In this document: piece by piece, positions 61,835 to 64,000 of the stretch | Layout: the number at the start of each line of letters is the position of its first letter | Position numbering within the stretch: the first letter of the stretch is position 1 | From: Thalassoglobus sp. JC818 | GTDB taxonomy: Bacteria; Planctomycetota; Planctomycetia; Planctomycetales; Planctomycetaceae | Reading direction: 5' to 3' | NCBI RefSeq assembly: GCF_040717535.1 | Contig: NZ_JBFEFI010000003.1 | Location: forward strand, 132,001-196,000 | DNA: 64,000 bases | The notes under the pieces: model-generated | Told to the model about the DNA's origin: nothing | Database searches by the model: none | What the model saw: the letters and a program-made list of their open reading frames with translations, nothing else | Made by a program: the position numbers and the translations under genes

Positions 61835-62901
61835 TATGTTTCATATTGCTTATTAAGTTGAGACTCTGCGATCTCCTGAAAGAGCGGTTTGAGTGCTGCT
61901 TGGAGACGTTGCTTCCAATCAACAGCTGTTCCCGGGATTGTGGGATACTCTTTGACAAAATCGTCCCACTCGACACTCCAGTTTTGGATCTCTTCAGCTG
62001 TGAAGTTTCTGTAGTGACTGTAGTGCAGAGTCTCATCGGCCTCGAAAGTTCGTTTTAAAAGATCGGCACTGATCTTCGAATGTTCTGCTAACAAGACGGC
62101 ATCGTACAGATCTTTTCCCATGGCAAAGCAGTCCGTTGCCAACCAGAGCAGTTTCCAGGCCAATGACTGTTCGATAGTCGCTGTTCGCAACGGAATAGGA
62201 GAGAAGGGACCGACAATGACATCGGTGAATTGTGGTTGCGATGGCATAGCCTCGCCGAAAACGAAATCCATTTGAATCGTTCCGTTGAGACGTGGATCGC
62301 TAGTCTTCCACGGGACGATAATTCGCCTCCCTGGAGCCTTTTCGTATGTCCAGATTTCGTCAGTTGCAAACGGTGTGTCCGGAATGTGTAAAGAATCGTC
62401 CACAACCGATCCGCGCAGAAGCTCGACAAGTTCCTCAATTAATTTCCTGGCTGGCTGTTGATTGATGCTCCAATTTTGCGGGGTAACGACCCAGTCCAGA
62501 TCTCCTGGCTGCCTTGCCTGTTCACCGAACCAGGTGCGCAGCAAAACGCTGCCACGCAGAACGAGATGCTCAGCACATTCGGATTCGCTGATCAGTTTAA
62601 GAATATGGTGAAGTACCTTCAGACGGTTTGTCTGCCACAGCTTCTCAACATCGGGCGAAGCGAACTGCGGTTCGCCAGCCCGAAAGCCTTCAACGAAGTG
62701 ACGCAACGCGGGGTCGAAGTATTTTGGGCGAGACGTTCCCGAATTCGCGATTCCAGCTTCAAGAGTGCTTGGTGTCGATTGTGGGATCTTTGACTTCGAA
62801 GAAGTTCGTGACGCTGCAGTTGTTATGCGGACGATTGACGTCGGTCGTAATACTGCACGTTCAAGCAGTTTCCGTATCCACTTCACGTTCTCTCCATCCA
62901 T
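61834..62901 (-). CDS. AbiEii-like nucleotidyltransferase
   Basis: A 355-residue protein with a nucleotidyltransferase core similar to the AbiEii/MenT toxin group. 'LVLRGSVLLRTWFGEQ' (114-129) gives the G-S motif, and 'PGDLDWVV' (132-139) gives Asp134 and Asp136. Later parts 'QMDFVFGEAMP' and 'SLAWKLLWLATDCFAMGKDLYD' agree with the family. The N-terminal ~55 residues are Ser/Thr/Arg-rich and not conserved. In type IV AbiE systems a separate antitoxin gene is adjacent; none with the AbiEi fold is seen here, so it may be a repair enzyme, not a toxin. It overlaps its neighbours by 19 bp upstream and 1 bp downstream. Confidence 0.8.
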   Translation of the reverse strand: MDGENVKWIRKLLERAVLRPTSIVRITTAASRTSSKSKIPQSTPSTLEAGIANSGTSRPKYFDPALRHFVEGFRAGEPQFASPDVEKLWQTNRLKVLHHILKLISESECAEHLVLRGSVLLRTWFGEQARQPGDLDWVVTPQNWSINQQPARKLIEELVELLRGSVVDDSLHIPDTPFATDEIWTYEKAPGRRIIVPWKTSDPRLNGTIQMDFVFGEAMPSQPQFTDVIVGPFSPIPLRTATIEQSLAWKLLWLATDCFAMGKDLYDAVLLAEHSKISADLLKRTFEADETLHYSHYRNFTAEEIQNWSVEWDDFVKEYPTIPGTAVDWKQRLQAALKPLFQEIAESQLNKQYET

Positions 62902-63515
62902 CCAGAGTCGAGTTCGAAGTTGGTGTCATAAAGTACGAATTCATGTTCAGACTCAACGATTTCGATTCCTTCAGTATGAATCACATCGATGAGTTGATTG
63001 AATTGTTTGTAGCTTGTCGATAGCTCAGCCTTGTACACGCGCTGAGTGACAAAACGTTCTTGCATCCCGTCATCGCGGTGACGTCGAGCGTTTAGTGAGA
63101 GATGACCTCCATTGCGTTTCACGAATCTGGAGAGTTGATCGAAATCCGTTTCTCGTGGCAGCAGCAGTTTGAAATGATGCTCAAAGTATTGTTTGTGAAA
63201 TGATCGGTTCGGGGGTAGTTCGATCTGAGTTTCTGCAACGGGCAGTTCCAGTTCAATTTTGGTTCGGGCAACTTGGAATTTGTTCTGCGCAAGCTGCAGA
63301 GCAACAGATTGCGACCGCTTGAGCTGTGCTTCAAGAGTTCCTTGCCCTCGAAAGGAAATCATTGGCTGCGAAGGTGTGTTTCCACTGTCAAGGACGATGT
63401 GTGTCCACTTGAAGTCGTGGGCTGTTGCCCAGTCCTTTGCTCTTGTTGAGTCGCTGTTCGCGTCAAGAAGCAATGTCATATGAGTTTCAAAACGTGAGTT
63501 TGTCTGAGGTTTCAT
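62883..63515 (-). CDS. Protein of two diverged repeats of one domain, 210 aa
   Basis: Residues ~8-88 and ~110-193 can be aligned to each other: each half begins with 'RFETHMTLLL' or 'YFEHHFKLLL', continues through a helix ('AKDWATAHDFKWTHI' / 'LSRFVKRNGGHLSLN'), a strand with 'SQPMISFRG' or 'MQERFVTQR', and another helix-strand unit ending in 'ARTKIELE' or 'VESEHEFV'. This suggests an alpha/beta fold duplicated within the chain. No catalytic motif was assigned. I believe related proteins occur next to nucleotidyltransferases in other bacteria, but this needs a search. Its start overlaps the previous stop (TAATG). Confidence 0.75.
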   Translation of the reverse strand: MKPQTNSRFETHMTLLLDANSDSTRAKDWATAHDFKWTHIVLDSGNTPSQPMISFRGQGTLEAQLKRSQSVALQLAQNKFQVARTKIELELPVAETQIELPPNRSFHKQYFEHHFKLLLPRETDFDQLSRFVKRNGGHLSLNARRHRDDGMQERFVTQRVYKAELSTSYKQFNQLIDVIHTEGIEIVESEHEFVLYDTNFELDSGWMERT

Positions 63516-64000
63516 TACAGCTCTCCAGCGGCAGCCCTCCGAGCTTTGATGAGAAACGCATTCGCTCTTTCATAGTTAGGTCGTTCCGGCAACTTTGTCC
63601 CGCTCAGTGCTTTGTCGAAGTCTGAGTGCAGGGCGAGTCGCCACTTCTCAGTTTCCTCCCAAGGTACCTCGCCTCTTTTGATTGCCAGGAGTTGGTCGCG
63701 GTGTTCATCTATCTGGACAGACACAAACCCATCTCGCAGCACTTTGATCCCAGAAATGAGTAACCGAATCAAATGCATGACGTGTTTCCACTTCACTTGG
63801 CCCTGATTGCGGATGTCTGCCTGCATCTTCTTGAACTGTGACATGACATAGCCGTTGTACGTCTGGTAGACGAGTCGAGACAAAAAAATCTCTCTGTTCG
63901 CCAGCAATTCGTCGGTCAACGGTGTTGTTTTCTCTATCAATGGAGAGTAGAGGCACTCCAGCACGTTTGGGTTCGCTTTCAACGCGAGTGTCAGGAACTT
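63515..64000 (-). CDS. RlaP-like nucleotidyltransferase, C-terminal fragment
   Basis: The last 161 residues of a gene whose 5' end is beyond base 64000; the frame is open to the edge ('KFLTLALKANPNVLECLYSP'). The helical sequence 'LVYQTYNGYVMSQFKKM', 'KWKHVMHLIRLLISGIKVL' and 'RGEVPWEETEKWRLAL' resembles the C-terminal half of RlaP-family (PF10127) nucleotidyltransferases, the same family as the gene at 60666. The catalytic N-terminus is not visible, so activity cannot be judged. It is the first visible gene of the pnkp operon. Confidence 0.75.
   Translation of the reverse strand, partial: KFLTLALKANPNVLECLYSPLIEKTTPLTDELLANREIFLSRLVYQTYNGYVMSQFKKMQADIRNQGQVKWKHVMHLIRLLISGIKVLRDGFVSVQIDEHRDQLLAIKRGEVPWEETEKWRLALHSDFDKALSGTKLPERPNYERANAFLIKARRAAAGEL

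Noticed and set aside
61834-62901. A type IV AbiE toxin-antitoxin pair
   Set aside because: The AbiEii-like protein is present, but no neighbouring gene has the AbiEi antitoxin pattern; the overlap with repair genes on both sides favours an operon role other than a simple toxin-antitoxin pair.
55336-64000. A prophage
   Set aside because: No capsid, terminase, portal, tail, lysis or integrase gene is visible.

Overview
The window looks like a chromosomal segment of a member of the Planctomycetota (class Planctomycetia). The basis is gene content, not a database match: a PVC-type heme-binding CxxCH protein with HEAT repeats, a lone DUF1501 protein with a Tat-like signal, a CxxC zinc ribbon fused to ExbD, an FHA/PQQ-propeller giant protein, small 'WFQMNS..FFGFDLLP' lipoproteins, a plant-like AroDE fusion, and a retained ddl-ftsQ pair. 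Base composition looks moderate and even; it was not computed.

Layout. 1-9.1 kb: the end of ribF, two uncharacterised proteins, a PAS-GAF-receiver signalling protein, two small lipoprotein genes (one only 42 codons) and a HerA-type ATPase. 9.4-14.4 kb: a YkgJ-type Fe-S protein, hisS, then a minus-strand group with a cysteine desulfurase, a LUD-domain protein and the menaquinone (futalosine) enzyme MqnE. 14.6-22.3 kb: a TPR protein with two RNA-polymerase alpha-CTD-like domains, then plus-strand aroDE, an orphan HlyD adaptor, a protein with SPLEMAR repeats, a thioesterase and LarC with a His-rich tail. 22.4-33.2 kb: seven minus-strand genes that form one envelope cluster (TonB-like, ExbB, ExbD, zinc-ribbon ExbD, FHA-PQQ giant, oligopeptide-binding-like protein, secreted protein). 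33.4-35.4 kb: ddl and an ftsQ-like gene. 35.5-55 kb: mostly housekeeping and scattered genes (CPA2 antiporter, PVC cytochrome, ptb, dtd, CDGSH protein, cytochrome c, STAS/anti-sigma pair, lpdA, DUF1501, GNAT-like, STAS, PLP decarboxylase, beta-propeller, terpene-cyclase-fold protein).

A tRNA-Leu(CAG) at 55.25 kb marks a clear change. Beyond it and a sparse 0.6-kb stretch lies an accessory minus-strand operon that runs off the right edge. Transcribed from right to left it encodes an RlaP-like nucleotidyltransferase (5' end outside), a protein made of two diverged copies of one domain, an AbiEii-like nucleotidyltransferase, a 132-residue protein, a second RlaP-family nucleotidyltransferase, a HEAT-like repeat protein, and a complete three-domain polynucleotide kinase-phosphatase-ligase (Pnkp). 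Start and stop codons overlap at five of the six junctions. Pnkp is the core of a known bacterial RNA-repair system, but its usual partner Hen1 is not visible. The combination of Pnkp with three separate nucleotidyltransferase genes and three uncharacterised genes is the strongest candidate here for an incompletely described system, probably RNA repair or RNA-directed conflict.

Several convergent gene pairs are separated by short perfect hairpins that overlap the stop codons. A dispersed ~32-bp element with a conserved GAGCAAC.. core hairpin occurs at least three times between genes. No CRISPR array, transposase, phage structural gene or rRNA was seen.
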